A stretch of DNA of 64,000 bases, taken from contig JAGYJZ010000002.1 in assembly GCA_018401875.1 (NCBI GenBank), positions 1 through 64,000 on the forward strand. Direction: 5' to 3'. Below, piece by piece: positions 17,292 through 25,922 of the stretch; within the stretch, counting starts at the first letter, position 1, and the number at the start of each line of letters is the position of its first letter. The position numbers and the translations under genes were made by a program. Below the pieces are notes generated by a model. It made no database searches and was not told the origin of the DNA. It saw only the letters and a program-made list of their open reading frames with translations. The DNA is from Salibacteraceae bacterium. GTDB lineage: Bacteria; Bacteroidota; Bacteroidia; Flavobacteriales_G; Salibacteraceae.

Positions 17292-17990
17292 ATGAGCAGA
17301 ATTTTACTGGTTGAAGATGAAGAAAGCGTAGCAGAGCTCATAAAACGAGGTTTGGTTGAAGACTTGTATGAGGTTATCCATGCAAAAGATGGATTGAGTG
17401 GATTGGAAATTTTAGAAAAAGAAGATATAGAACTCGTCATTCTCGACATATTACTGCCAAAAATGAATGGGCTTGAAGTGTGCAGAAAAATCAGAAGCCT
17501 TGGGCACAGAGACTTGCCCATACTTATGCTTACTGCGCTGAACACTCCTGAAAATGTAGTATTAGGGCTCGATAATGGAGCAGACGACTATTTAGGAAAA
17601 CCATTCAAACTTATTGAACTTAAAGCGAGAATTAGAACGCTATTAAGACGAGCAGAAACGAACAGCGCGCAGGGTCAACGGGAATCTGAAGTGTATTCTT
17701 TTGACGACATTGAGTTGAATAATACAACGAAGCAAGTGAGACGTAATGGTCAAGAAATATCTTTAACCTCCACTGAATTTCGGTTATTGTTGATGTTTAT
17801 GAAATATCCGGATAAAGTGCTAACACGAACGGTACTTTTAGATGATATCTGGGGCATCGACTTCGATATTGGAACCAACGTTGTGGACGTTTATGTCAAT
17901 TATTTGCGGAAAAAGCTTGACACTCAGAGTAACAAAAAGGTCATTCACACGGTGGTTGGAATGGGTTATGTATTGAGGGTCATTGAATGA
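17292..17990 (+). CDS. OmpR/PhoB-family response regulator
   Basis: 232 residues. Receiver domain with acidic pair E8-D9, phosphoacceptor D52 (LVILDILLP), the switch Thr in MLTA and the Lys in YLGKPF; then a winged-helix DNA-binding domain (about 130-230) with ISLTSTEFRLLLMFM, VLTRTVLLDDIWG and VDVYVNYLRKKLD, HTVVGMGYVL. It overlaps the kinase gene by 4 bp, so the pair is cotranscribed. The direct-repeat array right after the kinase gene (19359-19428) has the geometry this family recognises and is proposed as its target. Confidence 0.96.
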   Translation: MSRILLVEDEESVAELIKRGLVEDLYEVIHAKDGLSGLEILEKEDIELVILDILLPKMNGLEVCRKIRSLGHRDLPILMLTALNTPENVVLGLDNGADDYLGKPFKLIELKARIRTLLRRAETNSAQGQRESEVYSFDDIELNNTTKQVRRNGQEISLTSTEFRLLLMFMKYPDKVLTRTVLLDDIWGIDFDIGTNVVDVYVNYLRKKLDTQSNKKVIHTVVGMGYVLRVIE

Positions 17991-19363
17991 AAGCACAAAA
18001 TAAAATAATCATTTTATTGATCAGCACATTTCTGATTTACACTCTACTTTTTAGTGGCTTCATCTATTATTCAATTTCCAATTATGTATTTACTGATTTT
18101 TACAAGCGTCTTGAAATCAGAGCTGTAACAACAGCGAAAATCGTTTTAGAAGACCCGCTTCAAAGTCAGTCATTAAAGACAATTAGCAAAGAGTATTTAG
18201 AACGTCTCCCCAATCAGAAAGAGCACATTTTTCCAATAGAAAACGGTTTGGTAAAGGAAGAAGTAATTGGAGACATGCTTCCAAAATCTTTCGTTAATAC
18301 GGTATTAAAAGACGGACAAGGAACGTACAAATGGCAAGATGAGTTTCATGCTGGCATTAGGTACAAATTATCAGATGGCAGTAAAGAGTACATTGTCATC
18401 GTGTCGGCTGAAAACTACTTCACGACACACCACATGAGCTATTTACGAAATCTATTATTGACTTCGTTTGCATATGCACTATTGCTCATTGTAGCAACAT
18501 CTTTATTTATTTCTAAATCAATTATAAAACCGCTGAACAACATCATAGGTGAGGTGAAAAAAATTAGTTCAGAAAATCTTCATCTCAGGCTAGATCCAAA
18601 AGACAGTGCAGATGTTTTAAACAACTTAACATCAACATTCAATGACATGTTGAACAGATTAGAAACATCCTTTGAAACTCAGAAAAACTTCATCAGTAAT
18701 GCTTCGCATGAACTCAACACTCCGTTAACTGCCATTATAGGTGAGGCAGATTATGCACTATCGAAAGAGCGATCTAACGATGACTATAAACTTGCGTTAA
18801 CCAAAGTGATGGAACAAGCAGATAAGTTGGATCAAAAGACAAAGGCGCTTTTAATGCTCGCCCAAACAGGATTTAATGGGAAGTCACAAAAGTTTGATAA
18901 AGTGCGTGTTGATCAGCTAATACTTGACGTAAAAGAAACAGTACAAAACATCAACTCTGATTTCAAGGTGACTATTGATTTCAGTCTTTTACCTGAAAGT
19001 CCTGAGAAGTTAAAAGTGCGCGGGAATGAGCAACTGTTGCGTTTGGCAATAACAAACATTGTTATGAATGGTTGCAAATATTCAGACAGTCAACCTGTGC
19101 TAGTAGCGTTAGGAGCATCAGATTCGTATGTGATTGTAATCGTTCGTGACGCTGGAATTGGAATTCCTGAAAACGAATTAAAATATATTTACGACCCCTA
19201 TTTTAGAGCATCCAACACAAGCATGTATGAAGGGTACGGAATTGGGTTGCCATTGAGTAGAAATATCATTTTAATGCACGATGGACAATTGAATGTTTCT
19301 TCTTCGCAAAACAGGGGAACGACTGTGGAAATTAGGTTACCGCTCGGAAATTACACCCTCTAA
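17987..19363 (+). CDS. Sensor histidine kinase (two-membrane-segment, HAMP)
   Basis: 458 residues. Membrane segment at about 7-29, an extracytoplasmic sensor region of about 125 residues, a second membrane segment at about 157-178, a HAMP linker (SKSIIKPLNNIIGEVKK), then the dimerisation helix with the phosphorylated H241 in NASHELNTPLTAI. ATPase boxes: N (NIVMNGCKYSD), G1 (DAGIGIPENE), F-like YDPYFRAS and G2 (GYGIGLPLSRN). Partner of the upstream response regulator (4-bp overlap). The signal sensed cannot be read from the sensor region. Confidence 0.95.
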   Translation: MKAQNKIIILLISTFLIYTLLFSGFIYYSISNYVFTDFYKRLEIRAVTTAKIVLEDPLQSQSLKTISKEYLERLPNQKEHIFPIENGLVKEEVIGDMLPKSFVNTVLKDGQGTYKWQDEFHAGIRYKLSDGSKEYIVIVSAENYFTTHHMSYLRNLLLTSFAYALLLIVATSLFISKSIIKPLNNIIGEVKKISSENLHLRLDPKDSADVLNNLTSTFNDMLNRLETSFETQKNFISNASHELNTPLTAIIGEADYALSKERSNDDYKLALTKVMEQADKLDQKTKALLMLAQTGFNGKSQKFDKVRVDQLILDVKETVQNINSDFKVTIDFSLLPESPEKLKVRGNEQLLRLAITNIVMNGCKYSDSQPVLVALGASDSYVIVIVRDAGIGIPENELKYIYDPYFRASNTSMYEGYGIGLPLSRNIILMHDGQLNVSSSQNRGTTVEIRLPLGNYTL

Positions 19364-19428
19364 TCACTTTTTAATCTTTTCTCAAAAAGTCTAATGACAA
19401 TCTAATCTGGCTCTAATAGAGGCCTAAT
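19359..19428 (+). promoter_or_regulatory. Six YTAAT direct repeats, four at exact 11-bp spacing (predicted response-regulator operator)
   Basis: Hexamers TCTAAT start at 19359, 19390, 19401 and 19412; close variants TTTAAT and CCTAAT start at 19370 and 19423. Starts 19390-19401-19412-19423 and 19359-19370 are spaced exactly 11 bp, one helical turn, and the two groups are 20 bp apart. OmpR/PhoB-type regulators bind tandem half-sites at 10-11 bp spacing. The array lies directly after a gene pair encoding such a regulator and its kinase, and ends 10 bp before a consensus -7 box, the placement expected for an activator site replacing the -33 element. Confidence 0.75.
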
Positions 19429-19438
19429 GAGGTCGAAA

Positions 19439-19446
19439 TAGCTTTG
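19439..19446 (+). promoter_or_regulatory. Promoter -7 box TAGCTTTG
   Basis: Perfect match to the Bacteroidota -7 consensus TAnnTTTG, 16 bp before the ATG at 19463. No TTG -33 element is found at normal distance; that position is occupied by the CTAAT repeats, suggesting activator dependence. Confidence 0.65.
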
Positions 19447-19462
19447 CTGAAAATCTATTTCC

Positions 19463-19978
19463 ATGAATAGCGCAAGAAAAATTCTGGTTCCAACCGACTT
19501 TTCGGTGAGGTCATTGATGTTAGTTCCTGAAACAATTGAAAAAGCTAAAAACGAACGAATTGAGATTCTGCTATTACACGCCATTGTTCAATCATCTTCT
19601 ATTACTGATCTTTTATTTTTTTCAGAGGCTCAGTTTTTAAAAACCGCACAATCTGACGAATTTACAGATGCTTGCCGATTGATTCAAAACAAATATGATC
19701 AGCAACTTAAATCAATCTACCCACGCATTTTTATTGGCAATAATCAGTCGAATTTCAATAAGTTTTTGAACGCAAATAAAATCGAAGAAGCCATCATCAT
19801 GAACAAGTTCGAAATGAACTTCAAATCAAAACAAAGTTTTGATCCAAGCAATCTGCTGAAGAAAAGTCAGGTTAAATTAAACGAAATACAATGGCACCAG
19901 AGCACTGCTATCACCCATCAGCCCACGGGATCGCTTTCTGATCTGTTCTTTTCAAGAATTATTACAGCACAAAAATGA
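19463..19978 (+). CDS. Divergent universal-stress-protein-like (UspA) protein
   Basis: 171 residues. The start MNSARKILVPTDFS followed by SLMLVPETIEKAK and EILLLHAI matches the first strand-helix-strand of the UspA fold. The second half is divergent and lacks the usual GxxGxxG-S ATP-binding loop near the C-terminus, so nucleotide binding is doubtful. First gene after the predicted operator and promoter; its stop overlaps the next gene by 4 bp. Likely a cytosolic stress-responsive protein controlled by the upstream two-component system. Confidence 0.6.
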   Translation: MNSARKILVPTDFSVRSLMLVPETIEKAKNERIEILLLHAIVQSSSITDLLFFSEAQFLKTAQSDEFTDACRLIQNKYDQQLKSIYPRIFIGNNQSNFNKFLNANKIEEAIIMNKFEMNFKSKQSFDPSNLLKKSQVKLNEIQWHQSTAITHQPTGSLSDLFFSRIITAQK

Positions 19979-20445
19979 GATTAATCGTAGTTTCAATATT
20001 TCTCTTAGTATCAATAATTTTATCGAGTGCATTCATCGTGAGTGAAAGTTCGAGCCCAGAAGATTTAATTATTGGGAAATGGGAAGAAGTATCATGGGAA
20101 TATGAGCGCATCAATAACCATTATGGAACATTCGATTCAGAATTTGACGAACATCAACAAAGTGAAATAAGGCAAAACCTCCTTGTTCACGAAGCCGAAA
20201 TCTGGCATTTTGAAAAAGGAGGAAAGCTCTCGTTGACCAATACAGACCAAACAAAAAGGCACGTTCAATGGACGGCAAAAGGTAGAGGGCACATCCTCGA
20301 ACTAAATTACGAAGACGCCTTTCTCGAAGATTATCATATTCAAGATATTACGAAAGACAGCATGGTCATACACTTCAACTTTGACCTTCAAGTGCGAGGT
20401 ATTGTTAAACTGACTTTTGCTAAACTCCAAGAAAAAAATGCTTAG
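19975..20445 (+). CDS. Predicted exported lipocalin-like protein, unknown function
   Basis: 156 residues with an N-terminal hydrophobic segment (RLIVVSIFLLVSIILSSAFIV) that is a signal peptide or anchor. The mature part begins LIIGKWEEVSWEYE and continues with strands such as AEIWHFEKGGKLSL and GHILELNYED, the GxW pattern of lipocalin-like Bacteroidota proteins. Translationally coupled on both sides: 4-bp overlap with the Usp-like gene and 8 bp with the DUF1275 gene. Function unknown. Confidence 0.65.
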   Translation: MRLIVVSIFLLVSIILSSAFIVSESSSPEDLIIGKWEEVSWEYERINNHYGTFDSEFDEHQQSEIRQNLLVHEAEIWHFEKGGKLSLTNTDQTKRHVQWTAKGRGHILELNYEDAFLEDYHIQDITKDSMVIHFNFDLQVRGIVKLTFAKLQEKNA

Positions 20446-21217
20446 GAAATTTAGTGAATTTAGGAGCTATTCTGATAATCTAAGACTCGGATCAATCACA
20501 GCCTTTTCAGCTGGGATGGTCAATGTAATTTCCGTTATTGCATTCTTTGCATTTACTTCAAATGTAACAGGCCATTACGCCATACTTGCCCAAGAAATTT
20601 CAAAAGGTAACTGGTATCAAGCCGCTGTTGTTTTACTTTGGGTCTCTCTATTTTTAGGGGGTAGTTTTGTCTCAAACCTCATCGTAATTCACAGTTCTAG
20701 TCTGTTAGGGCGATATCTTTCACATGCAATACCAATATCAATGGAAATTCTCTGTTTATTAAGTGTTGGCTTGTATATGCAACATTACTACACCCAAACT
20801 TTACAAGAAACAGAAATGCTAGTGGGAATAATGCTATTTGCAATGGGAATTCAAAACGGCCTCACTGCAAGCATTTCAAATTTCAGCGTAAAAACAACGC
20901 ATCTTACAGGACTTACCACCGATTTAGGCATATTGTTTTCTATGTTTACCAAGAAAAAATATCGGAACGACATCAACCTTGTAAAAAGAGCTAAACTTTT
21001 AATAATCATAGCCAGTATGTATATGTTGGGAGGTGTGATTTCGGGCTATCTCTATATAAATATAGGTTACAAGACCTTCTATATTGTTTGTTGCGTTTTG
21101 GTTGGAATAATACTCTATGACTTCTATCATATCAGCTTATTAAAACTCAATCTCAGAAAGCAGAACAAAGCGAACAGTTTATCCCAAAAAGAAATTTACA
21201 ACATTGGCAATAGCTAA
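20438..21217 (+). CDS. DUF1275 (YoaK-type) membrane protein
   Basis: 259 residues from the ATG at 20438; the frame opens earlier at 20417, but that would overlap the previous gene further. About six membrane segments. Characteristic DUF1275 pattern: LGSITAFSAGMVNVISVIAFFAFTSNVTGH in the first helices, MGIQNGLTASISNFSVKTTHLTGLTTDLG in the middle, and a pair of helices at the end. The family is widespread, of unknown function, and some members are suspected transporters. Third gene of the proposed regulon downstream of the two-component system. Confidence 0.85.
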   Translation: MLRKFSEFRSYSDNLRLGSITAFSAGMVNVISVIAFFAFTSNVTGHYAILAQEISKGNWYQAAVVLLWVSLFLGGSFVSNLIVIHSSSLLGRYLSHAIPISMEILCLLSVGLYMQHYYTQTLQETEMLVGIMLFAMGIQNGLTASISNFSVKTTHLTGLTTDLGILFSMFTKKKYRNDINLVKRAKLLIIIASMYMLGGVISGYLYINIGYKTFYIVCCVLVGIILYDFYHISLLKLNLRKQNKANSLSQKEIYNIGNS

Positions 21218-21421
21218 TGGCTTTAGCGTCAAACTTCATTTACTTCTTGACCATTTGAGCTTCAATCTAATTTTTTTGATCATACTTTTTAATTACTTGG
21301 GTTTTACCAATAGCTTAAATCACGCAACCATAAATCGGTTGAAGTGACTTTACTATTTTCATGAGTTGTTATTTTTTGTTGTAAACCGGGTAACACAGAA
21401 AAACCTTCGGAAATCGAACTA

Positions 21422-21429
21422 TACATTTG
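21422..21429 (+). promoter_or_regulatory. Promoter -7 box TACATTTG close to a GTG start
   Basis: Perfect TAnnTTTG only 4 bp before the GTG at 21434. If it is used, transcription would begin at or just inside the annotated start, giving a leaderless message or a start at the internal ATG at 21485. No TTG element is found at a normal -33 distance. Confidence 0.45.
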
Positions 21430-21433
21430 CTGC

Positions 21434-21820
21434 GTGATTCATTTTTTAAGAAATCGAACTTTTGTAAAGCTCCTTTGGGGATTCATGGGACTGTATTTGC
21501 TCAATATTAGTGTAGATACGCGCGATGCATACCCCGCCTATATAGCAGAAGACTTATCAATTAATGATCAAGAAAGTATCGTTGAATTGGTGGTGGAGAC
21601 GTTTTTAGGCTATGGCAACGTCATCAAAGAGTATGATGACCCTGATTCACAAGACCACAACAAACGCTCCAACATTAAACCTGATCTCTATGCACAAATA
21701 GGCACTGAAATAGGCAAAATGAATGTCTCCACTTCAATAAAAGGCCAAAAAACAGGTCGCCTCAATGCATATTTATCTGGAGGTTTTTATCAACTCGATT
21801 CTCCTCCACCCAAAGTCTGA
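21434..21820 (+). CDS. Small exported or membrane-anchored protein of unknown function, partner of the next gene
   Basis: 128 residues from a GTG; a hydrophobic segment (FVKLLWGFMGLYLLNISV) near the N-terminus could be a signal peptide or anchor, followed by an acidic soluble part with EDLSINDQESIVELVVETFLGY and a DDPDSQDHNK stretch. The ATG at 21485 is an alternative start but would remove most of the hydrophobic segment. I recall similar small proteins preceding HAEPLFIDLIRDLGARKGE-type barrel proteins in other Bacteroidota, but the function is not known. It lies 79 bp before that gene on the same strand. Confidence 0.6.
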   Translation: MIHFLRNRTFVKLLWGFMGLYLLNISVDTRDAYPAYIAEDLSINDQESIVELVVETFLGYGNVIKEYDDPDSQDHNKRSNIKPDLYAQIGTEIGKMNVSTSIKGQKTGRLNAYLSGGFYQLDSPPPKV

Positions 21821-21899
21821 TTTGTTTTCCCGATAGCCATCATCGACCTCTATTGCATTGGTCGTTCATGTTTTATTCATCCTCTAAACAAACCAAACA

Positions 21900-22772
21900 A
21901 TGAAAATCAAACATATGTTAGTGCTGCTCTCAGCACTGGCAGCAACTGTGCATGCGGCTGCACAAATCACAGACGCTGAAAAAGACAGCCTTTACATCGA
22001 ACAAGTTGAAAACCTCACAAACCCAGATAAGGTATTGCATGCCGAACCGCTCTTTATAGATCTCATTAGAGATCTCGGAGCTAGAAAAGGCGAAAAAGAA
22101 TGGAACTTCGGACTAGGAATTACAGATAAATTAAAATTTGACTCTTACGAAGCGCTTGTAGAATACGAATGGGCTCCAATCGACAGGCTAGGGTTGGAGG
22201 TAGAATTGCCTTTTACGATTTACACGCCTGTAAATGGAACCGAGCCCGAAAACCTTCCATCCAATCGACTCAATAGTTTAAAAGTTGCAACGCAGTGGTC
22301 GTTCTTTGTGAATGAGAAGATCGCAACTTCAATGGCGATTGGCTACATCAACGAGTTTGTAATGTCTGACTTTAGGAATTTCGGAAACCCTTTGGTAAAA
22401 GGAAATGTCTACAACCCATTTTTGGTCATGGCAAAACGCTGGGGAACCAATTTTCACTCGTTGATCTATACCGGGCCGATGATTGAGCAAAACTTCAAAA
22501 CCAATCAATTCCAAACAACCTATGACATCAATACCAATGTCCACTACATGATTCCAGGAACGCGGAATTTCATTGGCATCGAGTTCAATAAAACCTTTGC
22601 CGAAGAGGACTTCGACATGACTATTCGGCCACAAATGCGCTTGGGAATAACTGAGAACTTATTGATTGGAATCGTTGCCGGAATTCCAGTGAGCCGAGAA
22701 GATGAACGCATGAGTTCATTTGTGCGGCTGATTTGGGAACCCAGTCATCACAAAAAATCATCGACACATTGA
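21900..22772 (+). CDS. Predicted outer-membrane beta-barrel protein (HAEPLFIDL family)
   Basis: 290 residues. Signal peptide (MKIKHMLVLLSALAATVHAAAQ), then a conserved plug-like segment HAEPLFIDLIRDLGARKGE, followed by alternating amphipathic strands (KLKFDSYEALVEYEWAPIDRLGLEVELPF..) up to a C-terminal strand MSSFVRLIWE. This is a recurrent Bacteroidota family of small barrels without an assigned role. The strongly conserved N-terminal stretch, rather than the barrel, is its hallmark. Probably works with the small protein encoded just upstream. Confidence 0.7.
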   Translation: MKIKHMLVLLSALAATVHAAAQITDAEKDSLYIEQVENLTNPDKVLHAEPLFIDLIRDLGARKGEKEWNFGLGITDKLKFDSYEALVEYEWAPIDRLGLEVELPFTIYTPVNGTEPENLPSNRLNSLKVATQWSFFVNEKIATSMAIGYINEFVMSDFRNFGNPLVKGNVYNPFLVMAKRWGTNFHSLIYTGPMIEQNFKTNQFQTTYDINTNVHYMIPGTRNFIGIEFNKTFAEEDFDMTIRPQMRLGITENLLIGIVAGIPVSREDERMSSFVRLIWEPSHHKKSSTH

Positions 22773-23085
22773 GACTAAGAATTCAACACGTCAAGGCGAC
22801 CATTTAAGTACATAATTAAACCCTTAGACTCTATCGCAATTTAACATCCTCCAAATATAACTTCTCATTTAAAATTTACCTTCGCGCTGAAAAACGAGTT
22901 CACTTTTCACAGTTAATTCGAAAAATTAAAGCAAAAGAAAAACTCGCAAATCAAACACCATCAGTATTTTAAGGCTGCATTCTTTAAAATGATCGAATTC
23001 GAAAGGATGAATAATTCTAGGAATTCGTTCGAAAATGCGTTTCAGTTAAACCAAATAACTTTTGGCGAGGAAAGATCGTCATTCC
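22773..23085. other. Intergenic region with a promoter-like box and a long leader
   Basis: Gene-free stretch. It contains TACCTTCG at 22877-22884, a variant of the -7 box also found before carB (43037). If it is the promoter, the following gene has a leader of about 195 bases. The leader is AT-rich, and I saw no convincing hairpin or open reading frame; the downstream frame is open from a TTG at 23062, which is not preferred over the ATG at 23086. Confidence 0.45.
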
Positions 23086-24975
23086 ATGAGAAATACGATA
23101 AAATATAGTCTTCACATTAGCATCAATCTGCTCCTAGTCTGCTGTGTTTTGTTATCAGCGCACGAAACAGTTGCGCAGAGCCAAGACAAACCGGTGCAGA
23201 TAAAGTGGGGCGACTATGAGGGCTATGCAACTTATGAATATACGGTGAATGGAAAAGACACGATACTCGATGGAGATTTTGAGTTTAACGGGCCAATTCT
23301 AGACACATTTACAGCAGCGCAGCGCACCTACTTCTCGATGAAGGGCCATTTCTCAAAAAACAAGCCTGCGGATGATTGGCAGTTTAACCGAACCAACGTA
23401 TCGGGCTTGAACAAAACAACATTCAATGAAAATTTTCTTAGAATCAATACCGTAGCGAAAAAACATCAAATCAGCGGTTCATTTAATTCAAATAAGGCAA
23501 GCTCAAATTGGAGACACGATATCATCTCAATTGCAGATGGACAAAATGCTGGTACTATTTTTACCGCTGAAATCCAAGAACGAAGAGATAATAATAAATT
23601 ATTATCCATAGAGTCGTCTGACTGCCAACTCTCTGGACGCATTAACAAAACCAACCTTGCCGACAGCACTTGGAAATGGCTTCAAAAGAATGACACCACA
23701 TACGTGCAATGGCAATTTGAAAAAGGACTTTTAATTGAGGTGTCGAATAAAGAAAAGTCATGGTCGGTTGATGACAAAGAGGAAACATTAGCAGCATCAA
23801 AAATCAATACAGTTCCTTTAAATCAGGAGTACATTGATGTACTAACATTAAAGCTTGGATTAGTCGATGATAATATTTCCAATAAAGTGTGCATCTCAGT
23901 GCTACACGCACTAGATTCATTGGAAAAAGTTAGAAAAGAATTTTTTGAAACGCTCAATCAAAGCTACTCTACTCCGCTCACTTTTAGGCTTCCTTATTTT
24001 GAGCTTTCAGACTCAGAAACCATAAAGCTAGATTCCATTGCTTCATTTTACGCTTTGATGGATTCTCTCTTTAGTGAGGTCTATGGAATTAAAGAACCAG
24101 CATTGTTTAAAAAGAATTTTCCAGAGGTAGTTCCTTTACTCGATACTATCAATTTACTATACTCGATTGAGTTCAAAGCGGTAGAAAAAATCAACAGCTT
24201 AAATAACTCAGGAGTTATCTCATATTTTAATCGTGATCGACTCGCAAGGTATGTGCTGAGTAAAAATCAACCGTTGAACACTGCACAGCGGGATTCTTTA
24301 TTCAACCTGCAAACCTTCATCAATCATAATAAGCTTGCGCTTCTTCAATTGAAAGGCTTGAAAGAGCGGATAATGACTCTCAATGACATCCGACAAAAGC
24401 AAAAATCATTGCTCGCTCTTGAGAAAAAGATGCTCGATAAAAACGAGATTTTCAAAATCGCCATTGATTCTGCATTGCTGGTCACCCCGCAGAAATACAC
24501 CGATGGCTTGAATGCAATTCAATCGTTTAGAGATAGCTTAACACAGCAATATTGGCGCGCGCCCTCGGCACTTGAAAAACTTATAATAGCTGAAAAAAAC
24601 TTGACCTGTTTCGACAATCTATTGGCACTCACCCATTTGATGTATAAACAACCCGAAGAGGAGCGAAAAATCACCCAACTTTACACAGAATCAGCCTTTA
24701 ATTTATTTACATCCACTGATATTGAGTATGTGGCAAAAAAGCGAATTGTTTCAGCGTACAGCGAGCGATTAATTCCATATTTCTACAACACACTTTTACC
24801 AGAAATTTCCTGCGAAAATGTGACCACCGCTTACAGCATCATTTCAAAATCTGCGCTGAGGATGCAAGAATTAAAGGAAGAAGAGACACAAGAGATTGAA
24901 AAAAAACTTGCTAAACGTTTATCGAATTCTGAAATATTAAGTGTTTTAGGAGTAACCCAGGATTTAGAAAAATGA
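23086..24975 (+). CDS. Large secreted protein with N-terminal MORN-like repeats and helical C-terminus, unknown function
   Basis: 629 residues from the ATG, with a signal peptide (INLLLVCCVLLSAHETVAQ). Residues about 60-220 contain three irregular repeats of the form G-x-F ... K/N-x(2-4)-W (MKGHFSKNKPADDWQF, ISGSFNSNKASSNW, LSGRINKTNLADSTW) that resemble MORN or antitoxin-like toast-rack repeats. The remaining 400 residues are charged and mostly helical. No enzyme motif is visible. The stop overlaps the next gene by 4 bp, so it is cotranscribed with a DUF2490 barrel. Probably periplasmic. Confidence 0.65.
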   Translation: MRNTIKYSLHISINLLLVCCVLLSAHETVAQSQDKPVQIKWGDYEGYATYEYTVNGKDTILDGDFEFNGPILDTFTAAQRTYFSMKGHFSKNKPADDWQFNRTNVSGLNKTTFNENFLRINTVAKKHQISGSFNSNKASSNWRHDIISIADGQNAGTIFTAEIQERRDNNKLLSIESSDCQLSGRINKTNLADSTWKWLQKNDTTYVQWQFEKGLLIEVSNKEKSWSVDDKEETLAASKINTVPLNQEYIDVLTLKLGLVDDNISNKVCISVLHALDSLEKVRKEFFETLNQSYSTPLTFRLPYFELSDSETIKLDSIASFYALMDSLFSEVYGIKEPALFKKNFPEVVPLLDTINLLYSIEFKAVEKINSLNNSGVISYFNRDRLARYVLSKNQPLNTAQRDSLFNLQTFINHNKLALLQLKGLKERIMTLNDIRQKQKSLLALEKKMLDKNEIFKIAIDSALLVTPQKYTDGLNAIQSFRDSLTQQYWRAPSALEKLIIAEKNLTCFDNLLALTHLMYKQPEEERKITQLYTESAFNLFTSTDIEYVAKKRIVSAYSERLIPYFYNTLLPEISCENVTTAYSIISKSALRMQELKEEETQEIEKKLAKRLSNSEILSVLGVTQDLEK

Positions 24976-25787
24976 AGCACGCTTTACTCCTTTTTGCGCT
25001 AAAATTCTTTGCGGTTGTAATTTTTGTTGGCGCGCTTCATAGCAGCGTTAAAGCTCAAGCACAATTTAGCGAACCCTCTTCATTACTTTGGGTAAATACC
25101 TACGGCAATGTTAAACTTACCGAAAAGTTGTTTTTTGACACGCAAATCCATTTTCGATTTCAAGAAACTGCAAATGTTCCCATGGTGGGCCAATGGGCTC
25201 AATTTTATAGTCGTCAAGGCTTAGGCTATGTCTTTTCGAAAAGTTTTAATGCTACTGCAGGAGTGGTTTTTCGGTTGAATAACAACGTCAATGGAGTTGC
25301 TCTTAACGAGTTGAATAACACCAATGAGTACCGAATCTGGCATCAATATCAATTTGCTATGCCAATGCAAGGTTTGTATGTCTACCACAGAATTAGACTA
25401 GAACACCGATGGTCAAAGGGTTTTGAAAAAGACAGCGAATATTTTTTCAGAAACAGATTCAGGTACATGCTGAACATTAAAATACCAATCAACAACAATA
25501 AACTTGAGGAAAAGACATTCTACATCGCACCCGAAACCGAATTGATCATGCAAAGTGGTAAAGTAGTGGGTGGCAGTCCACTCGAAGATTTACGTCTGCA
25601 CGCATCTTTTGGTTATATACTCAATCGAAATCTGATTGTAGCTTCTGGTTTAATGTACACTTTTGGTCAAGACTTAATCGATGGAACACAATACAGACAA
25701 AGATTAATTTTGAGGTTGCACGTATATTACTTCTTGGATTTTAAGAAGCTGAAGAAACCAAGTCTTCCATTCGAGTTTTTGTATTAA
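24972..25787 (+). CDS. DUF2490 family predicted outer-membrane protein
   Basis: 271 residues with a signal peptide (FALKFFAVVIFVGALHSSVKAQ). The mature part shows repeated amphipathic strands with the DUF2490 pattern: SLLWVNTYGNVKLTEKLFFDTQIHFR, NEYRIWHQYQF, YHRIRLEHRW and FRNRFRYMLNIKIP, ending in RLILRLHVYYFLDF. The family is widespread in Bacteroidota and presumed to form a small barrel; its role is unknown. Coupled by a 4-bp overlap with the preceding large secreted protein. Confidence 0.8.
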   Translation: MKHALLLFALKFFAVVIFVGALHSSVKAQAQFSEPSSLLWVNTYGNVKLTEKLFFDTQIHFRFQETANVPMVGQWAQFYSRQGLGYVFSKSFNATAGVVFRLNNNVNGVALNELNNTNEYRIWHQYQFAMPMQGLYVYHRIRLEHRWSKGFEKDSEYFFRNRFRYMLNIKIPINNNKLEEKTFYIAPETELIMQSGKVVGGSPLEDLRLHASFGYILNRNLIVASGLMYTFGQDLIDGTQYRQRLILRLHVYYFLDFKKLKKPSLPFEFLY

Positions 25788-25796
25788 CGCATTTGT

Positions 25797-25825
25797 ATTT
25801 GGAGCATGTTAGAATGCCTCCAAAC
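25797..25825 (+). terminator. Hairpin after the DUF2490 gene, possible terminator
   Basis: TTTGGAG-CAT and ATGC-CTCCAAA form a stem with a one-base bulge and a loop of about six bases, starting 10 bp after the stop. There is no T-run, so it may be a transcript-end stabilising structure rather than a strong intrinsic terminator. Confidence 0.4.
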
Positions 25826-25922
25826 GCGAACCAACGCATATTTGATTAAAAAGTAATATTCGCTTGGTTGCCAATTTAAATGAAAGCGCGACTCTTGGAT
25901 GAAATTATTGAGCCACTAACAA

